Below are positions 33,194-45,083 of a DNA stretch of 64,000 nucleotides, in pieces. The notes beneath the pieces are model-generated. The model saw only the letters and a program-made list of their open reading frames with translations. It ran no database searches and was not told where the DNA came from. This DNA comes from Teratosphaeria epicoccoides. Lineage: Eukaryota; Ascomycota; Dothideomycetes; Mycosphaerellales; Teratosphaeriaceae. The translations under genes were made by a program, and so were the position numbers. The stretch lies in NCBI GenBank assembly GCA_021401465.1, contig JADDMT010000105.1, positions 1 through 64,000 on the forward strand, written 5' to 3'. Positions within the stretch are counted from its first letter, which is position 1; the number at the start of each line of letters is the position of its first letter.

Positions 33194-35385
33194 ATGATAG
33201 CGAGCCGGCTCTGCCTGCGGGCAGCAGCCCGGCCATCAGGTGTATCAGGACCCGCAATAGCTTGCACCGTAGGTCTTAGGGCGGTCATTCCTACCTCATG
33301 GCCTAGTAGGAGGATATTTGCTTCGTCGGCATCCAGATGGAAAGATGCATTCAGCACAGCACAAGCACACGCTCAGGCCGAGCAGACGGCAGAAGAGGGC
33401 GTCAAGCCCAAAACAGCGCAGAAGCAGAAGCCGGGAGACCCAACGAAGAAGCGTGGCACTCTACTGGCCGAGCAGACAGTCTCGAATAAGGAGCAGCGAA
33501 TGGCTGATTGGAGGATTATCAAGGATATGTCACGATATTTGTGGCCCAAAGACGACCTGGGCACTCGCTTCAGAGTGGGCCTGAGTGTGGCATTGTTGGT
33601 GGGCGCGAAAGTAGGCAATGCCTGTACTTATGACTACGCAGCAGCAAACGTTGATAGCTCGTGTAGGTGCTCAATGTCCAAGTCCCCTTCTACTTCAAGA
33701 CCATTGTCGATTCTATGAACATCGATTTTGCTACCGTTGGAGGCACAGCCGCCACTGTGGCCGGAGTCTCAATCTTCGCGTATGGTGCCACCAGAATAGG
33801 AGCAACCCTGTTCCAGGAGCTGCGGAATGCCGTCTTCGCAAGCGTGGCACAGAAGGCGATAAGAAAAGTTGCCAGAAATGTATTCAAGCATTTGCTGAAT
33901 CTCGACTTGTCTTTCCATCTGAGCAGGCAGACCGGAGGTCTGTCTCGAGCTATCGACAGAGGTACGAAGGGTATCAGCTTTCTGCTCACCAGCATGGTCT
34001 TTCACATCTTGCCAACGGCGCTCGAGATCATCTTGGTCTGTGGTATTCTAACGTACCAGTATGGTTGGCAGTTCGCTTTAATAACCTCTGCCACCATGAT
34101 AGCGTATACTTGGTTCACCATCGCCACCACAGCCTGGAGGACGAAGTTCCGGAAGCAAGCCAATGCTGCTGACAACAAAGGTGCCACCGTGCAGCTGGAC
34201 AGTCTCATCAATTACGAAGCAGTAAAGTACTTCAATAACGAAAATTACGAGGTCAATCGTTACGACAGGGCGCTCAAATCTTACGAGGGTGCCAGCATCA
34301 AGGTCGCCACCAGCTTAGCATATCTCAACAGCGGCCAAAACCTCATCTTCTCATCTGCCTTGACGGCGATGATGTACATGGCGGCACAAGGTGTTGCGAA
34401 TGGCTCATTGACGGTCGGTGACTTGGTCATGGTCAACCAGCTGGTCTTCCAACTCTCTGTCCCGCTCAACTTCTTGGGGTCTGTGTACCGAGAGCTGAGG
34501 CAGAGTTTGCTCGATATGGAAACTCTTTTCAATTTGCAAAGAGTCAACGTGAGCGTCAAAGAGAAGCCAGATGCCAAGAATCTGGTGCTCAACAAAGGTG
34601 GTGAGATCAAATTTGAGAATGTGAGCTTCGCCTACAGAGATGACAGGCCGATTCTTAAGAACCTGAACATGACGATCCCCGCTGGCAAGAAGGTGGCCAT
34701 TGTTGGACCCAGCGGATGTGGCAAGAGTACAATACTGCGGCTGCTCTTCCGCTTCTACGATGTGCAAAATGGCCGGATCACTATCGACGGCCAAGACATC
34801 CGAGACGTCAGCCTGGAAAGCCTACGGAAGAGCATTGGTGTAGTACCGCAGGACACGCCACTCTTCAATGACTCCATCGAGCACAACATTCGATATGGCA
34901 ACATCGAGGCGCCTCAAGTCCGCGTCATAGCGGCCGCAAAAAGGGCACAGGTGCACGACATCGTCGAGAAGTTGCCAGAAGGCTACAAGACGCAAGTCGG
35001 TGAGCGCGGCATGATGATATCCGGGGGTGAGAAGCAGCGCCTTGCCGTCTCACGGCTGATACTGAAGGACCCACCCTTGTTGTTCTTCGATGAGGCTACG
35101 TCGGCACTCGACACGCATACTGAGCAGGCATTGCTTGGCAATATCAACAGTATTCTGAAGGAGAAGCGGCGGACATCAGTCTTTGTGGCGCACAGGCTGC
35201 GCACGATCTATGATAGCGATATAATTATTGTGCTTAGAGATGGTATTGTCGCGGAGCAGGGCACGCATGAGACGCTGGTGGACCGGGACGGCATCTACGC
35301 AGAACTTTGGAGTGCGCAGGAGTTGTTGTTTGGCGAGGAGGGAGAGGAGGAGCAGAAGCCGGATGGAAACAGGCGGAGAGTCTAG
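33194..35385 (+). CDS. ATM1: Mitochondrial ABC transporter Atm1
   Basis: Half-size ABC exporter of the mitochondrial inner membrane that exports a sulfur/glutathione-containing compound needed for cytosolic Fe-S protein assembly. Exons 33194-33610 and 33667-35385 (intron GTAGGC...GTAG); 711 aa. The N-terminus is Arg/Ala/Ser-rich without acidic residues (MIASRLCLRAAARPSG), typical of a matrix presequence. The transmembrane domain runs from about residue 125 to 425. The nucleotide-binding domain has Walker A (VGPSGCGKST), the Q-loop VVPQDTPLF, the signature ISGGEKQRLAVSR, Walker B (LLFFDEATSALD) and the H-loop VAHRL. NLDLSFHLSRQTGGLSRAIDRG is the Atm1-typical intracellular loop. The C-terminal tail is Glu/Arg-rich. 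Confidence 0.97.
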
Positions 35386-36697
35386 CGGTATGCTTGGAAG
35401 TCGCGTGTGGAGCAATTTCTTCTCGCACTGGTGTCCGTATGGCTTGGCTGTTCTAGAGGTAACAGCGATAGACGCAGAAGTTGTCGAGCTGCCAACAGTC
35501 CTTTGAGACTTCGTCCAATGGTGCCCGTACGTTGTCAGCCAGACAGCTTTTTGTCAGCCTCGAGCTCGCACACCACTCGACAGCGACTCGAGAGAGCTAA
35601 TTGCATGTAACCACGGCTTCCAGGTTGCCACGGCGACCACTCCGCGTTGGCTGCCTAGAAGTTATCGTTGACCCCTTTTCGTGCTTTGAAGCATAGCGTA
35701 AAAAGAGGCTCTCAGACTGTGACTGGTACCTGTGATGCAAGCCTATCGGAGACTTCGGATAGCAATAGATGCTGCAGAGATCTCTGGGTAGGACCATATG
35801 ACGCCGGGTACAATGGATCAAGTTGACGAGCGCACAGATCAAAACAGCCAAAGACGCTCTCACGGATCCTGACGAGCGTGAGGCTTACGATCCGGAGTAT
35901 GCGGCCTTCCAAGGACTGGGAGAAGACTGTGAGGACTTCACTGGTAAGTGAGAGCCCTGCACAACGCATGTATGTCCATGCTAACCGACGCTACAGACAA
36001 CAGCCTCGAGTCGGATGGAGACAGCATGGCGAACGAAGGTTATCGAACTTCAGACTCCGAAGATGGTATGTCCATGTCAACAGACAACATGAGCCACTCG
36101 ACGACGACGAGGATACCGTTGGTGCCATCGATTGTGGCGCTCACAGTCTCGAGACGATGGACCATGACGTTTCAGACGGGGAGGAGCAAGAAGATGACGA
36201 AAGCGCTAGCAGTGACGGAGAGTATGCTGAGGCGGACAGCAGCGACTTGGAAGATGATCTCGCGCAGCTGAACGACGACAGCTCGGATGTCACTGAGGAG
36301 CCTCCTCCCCAGGAGGACATCACGCTTCGCGAGTATCCCTCGACCGGCTTGGTCGCAGTGAGCAGCTGTGGACATATCATGGACGTCGCTGACTTGGAAA
36401 GCAACGCTCGCGTCAAGGAGATGACCGCGAAGGAACGCAATTGCAGCCGTGCCATCTGAACGGCCAGCTTCGCTGGATTGACAAGCAGTCAAATTATGAT
36501 TGTTTGGGAGGCGACGAGCGCTTATTGCATTTGCAAGGCCAGAGGCTTGGGGATGTAGCTGGTCTTTGCATCCAACGGGTCATCGCCAGCATGTGTTACT
36601 GTCTCGGGCCCAGGTGTTTATGAGAGTCCGTCGAGCTACGTCTCTGCACCCTTTATACAGATATGGACACCGCCGTTTACAGGCCATGTACAAGTCA
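35386..36697. other. Intergenic region with a possible broken gene
   Basis: About 1.3 kb between ATM1 (+) and the GH47 gene (-). It contains a J-domain-like fragment and an acidic open frame (35838-36459, listed separately). Nothing else was recognised. Confidence 0.5.
35838..36459 (+). pseudogene. Possible J-domain gene remnant with acidic C-terminus
   Basis: 35838-35943 encodes IKTAKDALTDPDEREAYD, which resembles the last helix of a DnaJ domain, and ends at a good donor (GTAAGT at 35944) with an acceptor ending at 35996. The next frame continues DNSLESDGDSMANEGYRTSD. From about 36090 a different frame carries clearly protein-like acidic sequence (DGEEQEDDESASSDGEYAEA, EEPPPQEDITLREYPSTG) to a stop at 36457-36459. 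No canonical intron joins the two frames. No HPD-containing helix II appears in the 400 bases upstream, and a stop lies just before the fragment. Either a decayed J-protein gene or a real gene with exons I could not resolve. Confidence 0.35.
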
Positions 36698-38442
36698 CTA
36701 TACCGGCCTACCAGCCACACGGACAGGATGTGCTTCCGTATTGTATACCCATGTGTTCTTGCGACCTTTTCGACTGTCTTGAACATGAAAGGGAGCCTTG
36801 TGGTCCTACCAAGAGTGAGCCAAGAAATATGGACTCCAGCCATATGTTCATTTACCTCAAGATGTGTCAAATACACATACTTCATTACCTCGGCGAAAAC
36901 GAAGCTTTCTTGAACATCCGTCTTGCCGCCTCCATCTGCAGCGTTCACATCACTGATTGCGCTGTAACCTGTCTCGGTTCGACAATATCGATTGATCGCT
37001 TCGAAAGCAGCCCAGGACCAATCTCGATACTTCGGATCTCTTGTGGCACGCCAGGCATAGTACCACGTTTCCAGGACTTCGGGTCGAAGGCGAAATTGTC
37101 CATCGATGATCTGAATTGAGTTTTCTGTATCACAATCTCCCGGATCGCAAGTATCGATCCAGGTCACAAATTCGCCACCAAGCCCAGTCTCAGTCATGCT
37201 GTAGATAGCACCAGCAGCATCGGCGATAGACAGACCATAGTCGACCAGTGTCTGATTGTGCAACGCCATACCGCCGAGGATGAAGTTGCCCCCTGCGAAA
37301 TACGAGAGTGACTCCATCATGCGATTGAGGGAGGTCCCGTCCCAAGTCTGCAACAATGTCAAGTTCGGATGGCCATATGGATGGGAACCGATTGAGTGCA
37401 TCGTAGAGTCAGCAGCCTCGATCCATTTCTCTAAATATACCTGATACGTATCCTGATCGTACAGGTATGCTTTGAGAAGGTACTCGTAGTATGCTGTGCG
37501 AGATCAGCAGAGCTCTTTGCCTTATCAATGCGAAGTCTCACAATCTCCAAACGCGCCCCAGCTCCCTTTGGAGTCCACAAGCTCCCCATTATCAATGCTG
37601 AGATATGACCCCAGCAGCCCGGGAAATGGAACCTTGGACCTTGGTTGTGGTTCAAGCAAGTAAAGCTCTGCCTTTCGAGCCAGCTCCACATATTTTTGGT
37701 CGCCCGTGACGCTCGATAGGCGGCCAAACTCGAGCACGGTGGTGCCGGCGCCGGCCACCGTATTCATCGTACCGCTGGCAGAGCATGTTGCAGGGTCCAC
37801 CCAGTCGTGAGGAATGCCAGTCGGCGTATCGAAGGCACAGGCAAGGGCATCCCCAAGACGAATCATCTGACTGTACAATGCTTGCCGCAGGTCGATGTGG
37901 TGATTCCAGGCCATCGTATCGAATGGACCACTCAGTAGGTCCCACGCTGAGATCATCGCTCCCAAATGACGAATCGTCACCTCAAACACCTGAATCTTGG
38001 TACCGCCCTTGACCTGTGCAAAATCTATACTTGCAATGAACTCCAGTATCTGCACGGTAGCGTTTTCTTGGCCGAACATGATGGAAGTTGGTAACGCATC
38101 GATTGCCGTTGCGCCATAGCCACCGAAGTTATCCTCGCAGGTGTTCGAGACTGGTTGTATCGAGTCGCGACCAAAGCAGTGTTCGGTGTAACCAGTCCAA
38201 GCATGTTGGAACGCTTCCTTGATTGCAGATTGTCTGGCCAGTTCAAGTGGAGTGGCTTTGTCTGATGATCAGGTTTAGCGACCAGAGCCTCCAGCCCATT
38301 TGCTCTACATACCAAAATGATCACCCGCTAGATTGGCAGAGTGAAGGCAGAGGAATATCCAAATGCTAAGTCCTGCGCAGATAACCACCACTCTTTGTCG
38401 AGCGTTGTACCTGCGATTTCGATACCTGATCCCCAACGACAT
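36698..38442 (-). CDS. GH47 class I alpha-1,2-mannosidase, type II membrane protein
   Basis: Trims alpha-1,2-linked mannose from N-glycans in the ER/Golgi. Exons 38442-38313, 38261-37542, 37493-36856, 36805-36698; 531 aa. Introns are GTATGT...TCAG, GTGAGA...ACAG and GTAAAT...GTAG. The N-terminus is a short basic tail, MSLGIRYRNRRYNARQR, followed by the signal anchor VVVICAGLSIWIFLCLHSAN. GH47 blocks are FQHAWTGYTEHCFGRDSIQP, NFGGYGATAIDALPTSIMFG, RHLGAMISAWDLL, GSYLSIDNG, LRPEVLETWYYAWRATRD, ESFVFAEVMKYVYLTHLE and the Ca2+-binding TEAHP near the C-terminus. The last motif appears only if the third intron is removed; the unspliced frame runs on to 36580 without it. Confidence 0.95.
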
Positions 38443-38922
38443 GCTCCCACTTTGGCCAGAGGGTTGCTGGCGACGTGGTGATTTTCACGAAGGGCATTCG
38501 TGGTTGCAAAGACAACGCAGCACGAAGTGTAAAGCCACTGAAACTTCCTGCCATATACGGTGCATTGACTGTGCCTCACCTGAAAATGACCATGAAGCTC
38601 GGCGAAGGGCAAGCGCATCCCAACCGATGGCGCAGGACATGTAGGAATGTTGGTCGAGAAGATGGGTGGCCATCCTAGCGCGGTCCTGTCGCAGCGCAGC
38701 GGCCGTGATGATCCGCGTGGTCATGTCGGTATGATCTGAGTGAGACAGTCTCTGGCCAATTTCGTCAAGAGCGAGCGTGTTCCTACGAGGAGACTTGGCA
38801 TGTTTCTTCGTGCACAGACCCTGCAGGTAGCGGTAGAATCAGCCAATCAGAACGGTCGTTGCGATCGATGACATGAATTCGGACTGTTAGAACAGCCTGC
38901 CGTCCTCTACTCACATCCGACA
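38443..38922. other. Divergent promoter region, GH47 / complex I 24-kDa
   Basis: 480 bases between two divergently transcribed genes. No further feature was recognised. Confidence 0.5.
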
Positions 38923-39913
38923 ATGGCCTCCAGATTTGCGCCCCGGGCGCTGCGATCAGCTACGGGAGCAGTGCGCGGTGCAGCGAGGCTGCAGAGACGG
39001 CGGTTCCAGCGGTCAGCGGTGGCAAGCAGCGACACTCTTCAAGTGGTATCGAATCGCAAGGCGCAATGGCGCAGGTTATATTGGACTGACACTGGCCCAG
39101 CATCGCGACACGCCTGAGAACAACCTCAACATCCCTTTCAAGTTTAACGAAAAGAACGAGCAGCTCATCCAGGAAGTGCTCAGCCGATACCCGAGCCAGT
39201 ACAAAAAGGCGGCTGTAATGCCATTGCTGGATTTGGGACAACGGCAACATGGGTTTACAAGCATTAGCGTCATGAACGAGGTCGCGCGCATACTGGAGAT
39301 GCCGCCGATGAGAGTCTACGAGGTGGCCACTTTCTACACCATGTACAACAGGAATCCCGTTGGCAGATTCCACGTGCAATGCTGCACTACGGTAAGCAGT
39401 AATCCATAATTTGCATAAGACAGGGAGAGCTGACTTCTCGGACGGACACCATGCCAGTTGCGCGGCAGCGACGGCATTATGAAGGCCATCGAAGAGCACC
39501 TCGGCATCCACCACGGCGAGACGACCGAAGACAAGATGTTCACGTTCACCGAAGTCGAGTGCCTCGGCGCCTGCGCCAACGCCCCGATGGTGCAGATCAA
39601 CGATGACTACTACGAGGATCTCACACCTGAGACCACAAAGTCCCTCCTTACAGCGCTGAAGGAGGCAGCCAAGTCGACTGGAGTCTCTGGCTTTGCTGCT
39701 GGTCTACAGGGTGATGCGGGAAAGGAAGATGTATCTGGGCAGGGCAGACCGATCAAGCAAGCTGGTCTTGGATATTCAGCACAGGGCGCGAACCTTCCTG
39801 CACCAGGTCCGCTCAGCGCGCGTATATCGTGTGAACCAGCGCGCGGACAAACTAGCTTGATCGAGGAGCCACCGACTCCTGAGCAGGTTTTCAGGACGGA
39901 TGGAGCCCTTTAG
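38923..39913 (+). CDS. nuo24: NADH:ubiquinone oxidoreductase 24-kDa subunit (NDUFV2/NuoE type)
   Basis: Matrix-arm subunit of mitochondrial complex I that binds the N1a 2Fe-2S cluster. Exons 38923-39045, 39101-39391, 39458-39913; introns 39046-39100 (GTATCG...CCAG) and 39392-39457 (GTAAGC...CCAG); 289 aa. The presequence MASRFAPRALRSATGAVRG is Arg/Ala-rich. Family blocks are HRDTPENNLNIPFKFN, AVMPLLDLGQRQHGFTSISV, MPPMRVYEVATFYTMYNRNP and VECLGACANAPMVQINDDYYEDL, the last holding two cluster cysteines. With canonical splicing of intron 2 the first ligand pair reads CCTT-LRGSDG, lacking the usual TPC with its second Cys; the missing residues are encoded immediately before the acceptor (39446-39457). 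See findings. Confidence 0.93.
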
Positions 39914-41098
39914 GGTGGCGTATGTATAGCTGTATGATGCCAGTGTGCAAGAGGCGACATCACCGTAATTAGATCCCTTGAGGATTAGAACCTGGCTCCG
40001 GGCGCTCTTGGGTGCTTACAGATGTATGATTGTGGTGAGTTAATGGAACAGACATCTACCACTGGTGAAGACGTCTTTGCTTGTTACGGCGCCCGCCTGC
40101 TTGAGAATGAGCCCGGCAGCTCAATCTACGATGACAGAACGCCAGACGAATCTCGAGCTTCGTAGGTGCGATGTATGGTGCAAAGCGGCAGATAGTGACC
40201 CGGATGGCAATGGGCGAGAGCAAGTGCTCTCTAGAGTGAAAAGGGGGAAGGTCTGCAATGGAATGCCTGCTTCTCAGCAATGCATTCTGGCAAGGCCAAC
40301 CGCGTGTCTGGCGCTGAGACTATCATGCGGTAGTATTACATGGCTTGGCTGGCACATTGGCAGTCAATCAGGCGTGTTAGATTGTCGGAATCAGAGTCGA
40401 TGGAAGGATGGAGCGACCTAGCGCTCAGATGGCGCGAAGGTTCCGAGCGTAAGTAAGATGGAGGTACTGCGGCATTCTGGACTCCGAGGTTGAAATCACG
40501 CTCTGTGCTCACGACAGCCTATGGACCTAGTAATCTACCAGGCTATCAATATAGTGTTAGGGCTGTTCGACGTTATCCTTGGATTGATTGCATGTGGCCA
40601 AGGTCAACTGGGCGGGTCAATGGCCTGATGAGGATTTGTGGTAGTTCATCAACTGCTTGACAGCTCAACTTGCATCACAGCAGGCCACGATGCGGCTCTT
40701 ACAGAGGTGTGCAGCAAATCAAGGAGTTCGCTGCTTGGGGCATTGAGATGGATTGGCTGGCCGATATCTCGTATCGCTCACGCTTCCACCTTCCGCTTAT
40801 CGTCTAGCTTGTACCCACAGCATGACTGCTTCTCTCCAACAAAAGGGATGAATATGGTAAGAAAAGGTTCGCCCGCCTATGAAAGCAGCTCCTTGCACGG
40901 CGGCCAAGCGACGGCCAACTTTGTCGTTGGCTGTTGACTCCTTCTATCCCTCGATCTGCAAATAAGGAAGCTGGCTGCGACGGGGATATAGCATCATTTG
41001 CCACGTGAACATGCACATAGACCCTGCTTATCGATCTTACATCGAGGTCTGCTGAGCTCAGTATTCTGCATCTCTTTCATCTAGAGTGGCTCCCTCAA
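39914..41098. other. Intergenic, about 1.2 kb
   Basis: Between the complex I subunit and the amine oxidase, both plus strand. Only short unconvincing frames; no repeat or RNA gene was recognised. Confidence 0.5.
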
Positions 41099-43401
41099 AT
41101 GCGTGCGGACAAGATGGCAACACAATGTGTATCGAGCTCGGCTCTGTCACTCCGTCCGGCCAAGCAGAACAATGTCCACCCATTTGCACCACTGAGCGCC
41201 AACGAGATCAGGGACGCAGCGATATTGATCAAATCTCAATGGCCAGAGAATACTGAGATCCATTTCAAAACGATAACTCTGCGCGAGCCGGCTAAGGCTG
41301 AGGCCGTGCCGTATCTAGAGGCTGACTTCCAGGGCGCTGCCTTGCCGCGCATTGAGCGGCAAGCGTTCGTAAACTATTATTTGAGGAGGACTGTACGTGT
41401 ATTTGCACAATCACGGAATAAAACGAGCTGACGTCTGGGCAGAACAAACTCCACGAAGCCATTGTCAATCTCTCGCAGCGGAAAGTCGAGTATCATGTCA
41501 GAATGGGACCCAACCTGCACGCTGCCGTTGATGGCGAGGAGATCATGAACATGGAGCGCGCAGCCCTGGAGGATGAATCCGTCAAAGCCGAAATCGCAAA
41601 GCTCCGTCTGCCGAAGGGGACAGTGATTGTGGCTGATCCATGGATATACGGCAGTGATGGCGTTGGTGACGATGAAAGGATGTATCAATTGTTCCTGTAC
41701 ATGCGCGATCCGGAGAATGCCGCCGAAGCCGACTCAAATCATTATGCCTTCCCACTGAGCATCTCTCCAGTCGTCAGTGCATATACCCATCAGCTGATCC
41801 GCATCGACTACTTGCCGACTGGAAAGGACAAAAACGTTTCCGGGCCTACGCCATACCAGCATGTGCCAGCGAACGAATATCTACCTGAACATCAGAAGCT
41901 AAGGCAGGACCTGAAGCCTCTCAATGTCATCCAGCCCTCGGGCGCAAGCTTTGAGGTAGTCCAACAGGGAACTTCGAACATAGTCGCATGGCAGAAGTGG
42001 ACTTTCCGAGTCGGTTTCAACCAGCGTGAGGGCATGGTGCTCTACGACGTGCGGTATGATGGTCGCAATCTTTTCTACCGTCTCTCGCTTTCAGACATGA
42101 GCATCCCATACGCGGATCCAAGGCATCCATACCACAAGAAGGCGGCCTTTGATCTAGGCGACGCTGGCGCCGGCATCGTAAGTACACCAGGCATTTAGCT
42201 AATCATTTTGAGTGTTCACATGTCGACACAGCTTGGTGACACTGCTGACTGCCAGGACAGATGGCGAATGACTTGCAGCTGGGCTGCGACTGTCTCGGTT
42301 CGATCCAGTACCTGTCCGCCGTACTTTCTGACGACAAAGGTGATGTGGTTGATATGCCAAATGTCATCTGTATTCATGAACAAGATGCTGGCATTGGCTG
42401 GAAACATACGAACTACAGAACAGGTCGTGGCGTCGTTGTTCGTAACCGAGAGCTGGTTCTGCAGTCAATCATTACTGTGGCTAATTATGAGTACATTCTG
42501 GCGTTCCAATTTAACCAAGCCGGCGAGGTCGTGTACGAGGTTCGAGCGACAGGCATACTCTCTACTCAGCCGATCGACAATGGTGTCGACGTGCCGTGGG
42601 GCACAGTCGTGCACCCTGGCGTACTTGCAACTCACCACCAGCACATCTTCTCATTGAGAGTGGATCCTGCGATCGATGGATACCAGAACAGACTTGTGTT
42701 CGATGAGGCTGTCCCGATGCCCCGAAGCGAGTTTAACCCTCATGGAAATGGTTACTACACCCAGGAAACTGTCGTCGAGACCTCGAGTGGCTTCGACATT
42801 GATTACGCCAAGAACCAGGTCTTTATGATACAGAATGCAACTTCACGGAATCCGGTCAACGGCAAACCTGTTGCGTACAAGATCGTGGCGCCACCATTTC
42901 AGAAATTAATGTCAGACAAGGAAAGCTTTACATACAAGCGTGCAGAATTTGCCGATAAGAACATTTATGCGGTCAAGTACCGAGATGGCGAGCTTTATGC
43001 CGGTGGACAGTATACCAACCAGTCACGCGGCGGCAGTGGCGTTCGGAGCTGGGCTGATAGAAAGGAAAGGATCGTGGATGACGATTTGGTTGTTTATGTC
43101 TCATTCGGCATCAACCACATTCCGCGCATCGAGGATTTCCCCGTAATGCCGGTCGAGATTCTCAAGGTGGCATTGAAGCCGGTAAATTTCTTCGATAAGG
43201 TAAGATAGGCAGATCATCGCCAGAATCCGGAAGGACACTAATGTTATGCAGAATCCAGCGTTGGACGTCCCGCCAAGCACTCAGGAGTTCAATCGCTCAA
43301 CGCTCATCTCCGAGATCCACAAGCAAGGCACAATGGAGGCAAAGGTGGACGTCAATGGCAGTATGTGCTGTGCGAACGCAGCTCCGAGCAGCAGGTTGTA
43401 G
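41099..43401 (+). CDS. Copper amine oxidase, probably peroxisomal
   Basis: Topaquinone enzyme oxidising primary amines to aldehydes, ammonia and H2O2. Exons 41099-41392, 41443-42177, 42261-43199, 43252-43401; 705 aa. The cofactor site TVANYEYILAF places the TPQ-forming Tyr near residue 419. The catalytic-base region is DPRHPYHKKAAFDLGDAG, and copper ligands are in ATHHQHIFSLRVDP and FGINHIPRIEDFPVMP. NLQLGCDC-type text (ANDLQLGCDCLGSIQYLSAV) appears only after removing the 83-nt intron 42178-42260. The last residues are PSSRL; SRL is a valid PTS1, which supports this stop over a possible extra intron at 43364. A second in-frame ATG at 41114 may be the real start. The upstream region is plain; a Zn2Cys6 gene lies downstream. 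Confidence 0.95.
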
Positions 43402-45083
43402 ATATCACGAGATTCTCCTCCGATCTTGCTCGCTTGTGCAGAGTCTTACGAGGAAGTCTCCACCCGTCAAGTCATCCGGCTGCTGTTTGACGACGATCGA
43501 GATTTTGAGGTCCTTGACCTGTCAAGCAACTGCGAAACAGCTATAGCCTATCAAGCAGCCGAAAAAGCCAAATAGCAGCCTGGATTACTTCACCGCCTCT
43601 GGCAGTCGGCCGCCAGGCGAGCCGGGCAAATGTCGGGCATGCTTGCTTGCCACGACCTATCCTGACCATTTTCGTCCGCCTGTACCATTGGGCCACACGT
43701 AGCCACAGCGAAGGCCCACTCTGCACCTCGCTTCATCTTAGACCCCAGCTTGACATGTACTCCAATGCTCCCTACTTGGCTGCCATCGGCCATTTTGCGG
43801 AGACCCCGCGTCTCCAACTAAGCCAAGGAATGCCATACGTGGTAGGAGGTAGGACCTGCCGAGGCGTGCCATTGGCTGCACGAGGCCGCATTCGTCCACC
43901 CGTCCACAACGACGCAACATACAAAGCAGATCCGATGCCCGCCATGAATCATGCGGAAGAATTGGTGCGGCAATTTTCCCGGCTGTACTCATGCAAGCAA
44001 TCGAGTGGCTCAAACCGGGCAGAGTGCTGGTCAAGCTTCGTGAGGCGTCCTGCAGTCTGCGACCGGTGTCGTCTCTAGCTAGCATTCATTATTGCAACTC
44101 TTCGATGCTTTATGGTGGGCCCCGACGTCTGGTGGGAGCGTTACCACTCTGTCGGGCTCTCAGGTCGTAGCGCATATCGGCCCAAAGACAGATCGCTGAT
44201 ACATACAAATTACAATGTACAGGGACGTCATGTTTCGTTCTGATTACACTGCTTCTCCGCTCGTCTACAAGCCCGTCAAAATTGCCCTTTTTCCAGCCGG
44301 GCGACATCCACCCCGCGACATGAAAATCACAGCAATCCTCTCCAAGGCTCGGCAGAAGGCATCTGCTCGGCTCGCCTTCCGTCTCATGCGTAGAGCATAG
44401 ATGATTTTGCCGCATATGCCTCAGCGCCAAGCTACCTCCTGGTGCTCGGTACGTACCTCCAGGGCTATAACTTACCAGCCCATCGGTAGGTTTCACTCTG
44501 AGTTTGCCCTGCTCCGAGCTCAGCTAGCACGCTGACAGCATGCCACTTGCAACCTCACGAGCGCCCATAGTGACCGCTTTGAGCTTTCACCGAAACACGA
44601 CCACACCCGGCATCCATGCCGCTGACTCGCATGCTGCGTCGACGGACGAATAACACTGTGCTCTGCTCACGCACGCCTATGCTTCGGGCCCGCCCGCCAT
44701 TTTGTATCGCAATGAGGGTTAGCCAGCTCATGTGTGATGGTGTAGGAATAGGATGCACTCAGTGTACCTTCGAGCATTTTGACTTTCTCTTGATGGCATC
44801 TCGTTCGCCCACTCAAGACCACTCCCTGAATGCTCGTTATCACGGACTCTGCGGCACAGATCACGCTTCCTTTGTCGTCATCCGCAGACCTGGACCTGTT
44901 GGCAAGACCAGGATGTACAAAGCTTAATGTTATCGAGCCTAGCGGTCCCTGCATCATGAGCGTAGTGATCAGTCAAGAAGTAAACGGAGAACGCCTGGTC
45001 TGAGTCTTTATTGTTGAATCAAGCCCGCCACACAACCGTTCCGATCGCAACAGGTCAACTGTCTTTCGACATAATAACCTGCA
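43402..45083. other. Intergenic, about 1.7 kb
   Basis: Between the amine oxidase and the Zn2Cys6 regulator, both plus strand. Short frames on both strands show no domains. No repeat was recognised. Confidence 0.5.

Noticed and set aside
36580..36697. C-terminal extension of the GH47 gene
   Set aside because: Reading through the third intron gives a longer protein but loses the conserved TEAHP motif and the conserved spacing. Splicing GTAAAT...GTAG restores them and ends the gene at 36698.
43364..43401. A fifth intron in the amine oxidase (GTATGT...TGTAG)
   Set aside because: The borders look acceptable, but removing it replaces the C-terminal SRL peroxisomal signal with an unrelated tail. 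Reading through gives a family-typical end.
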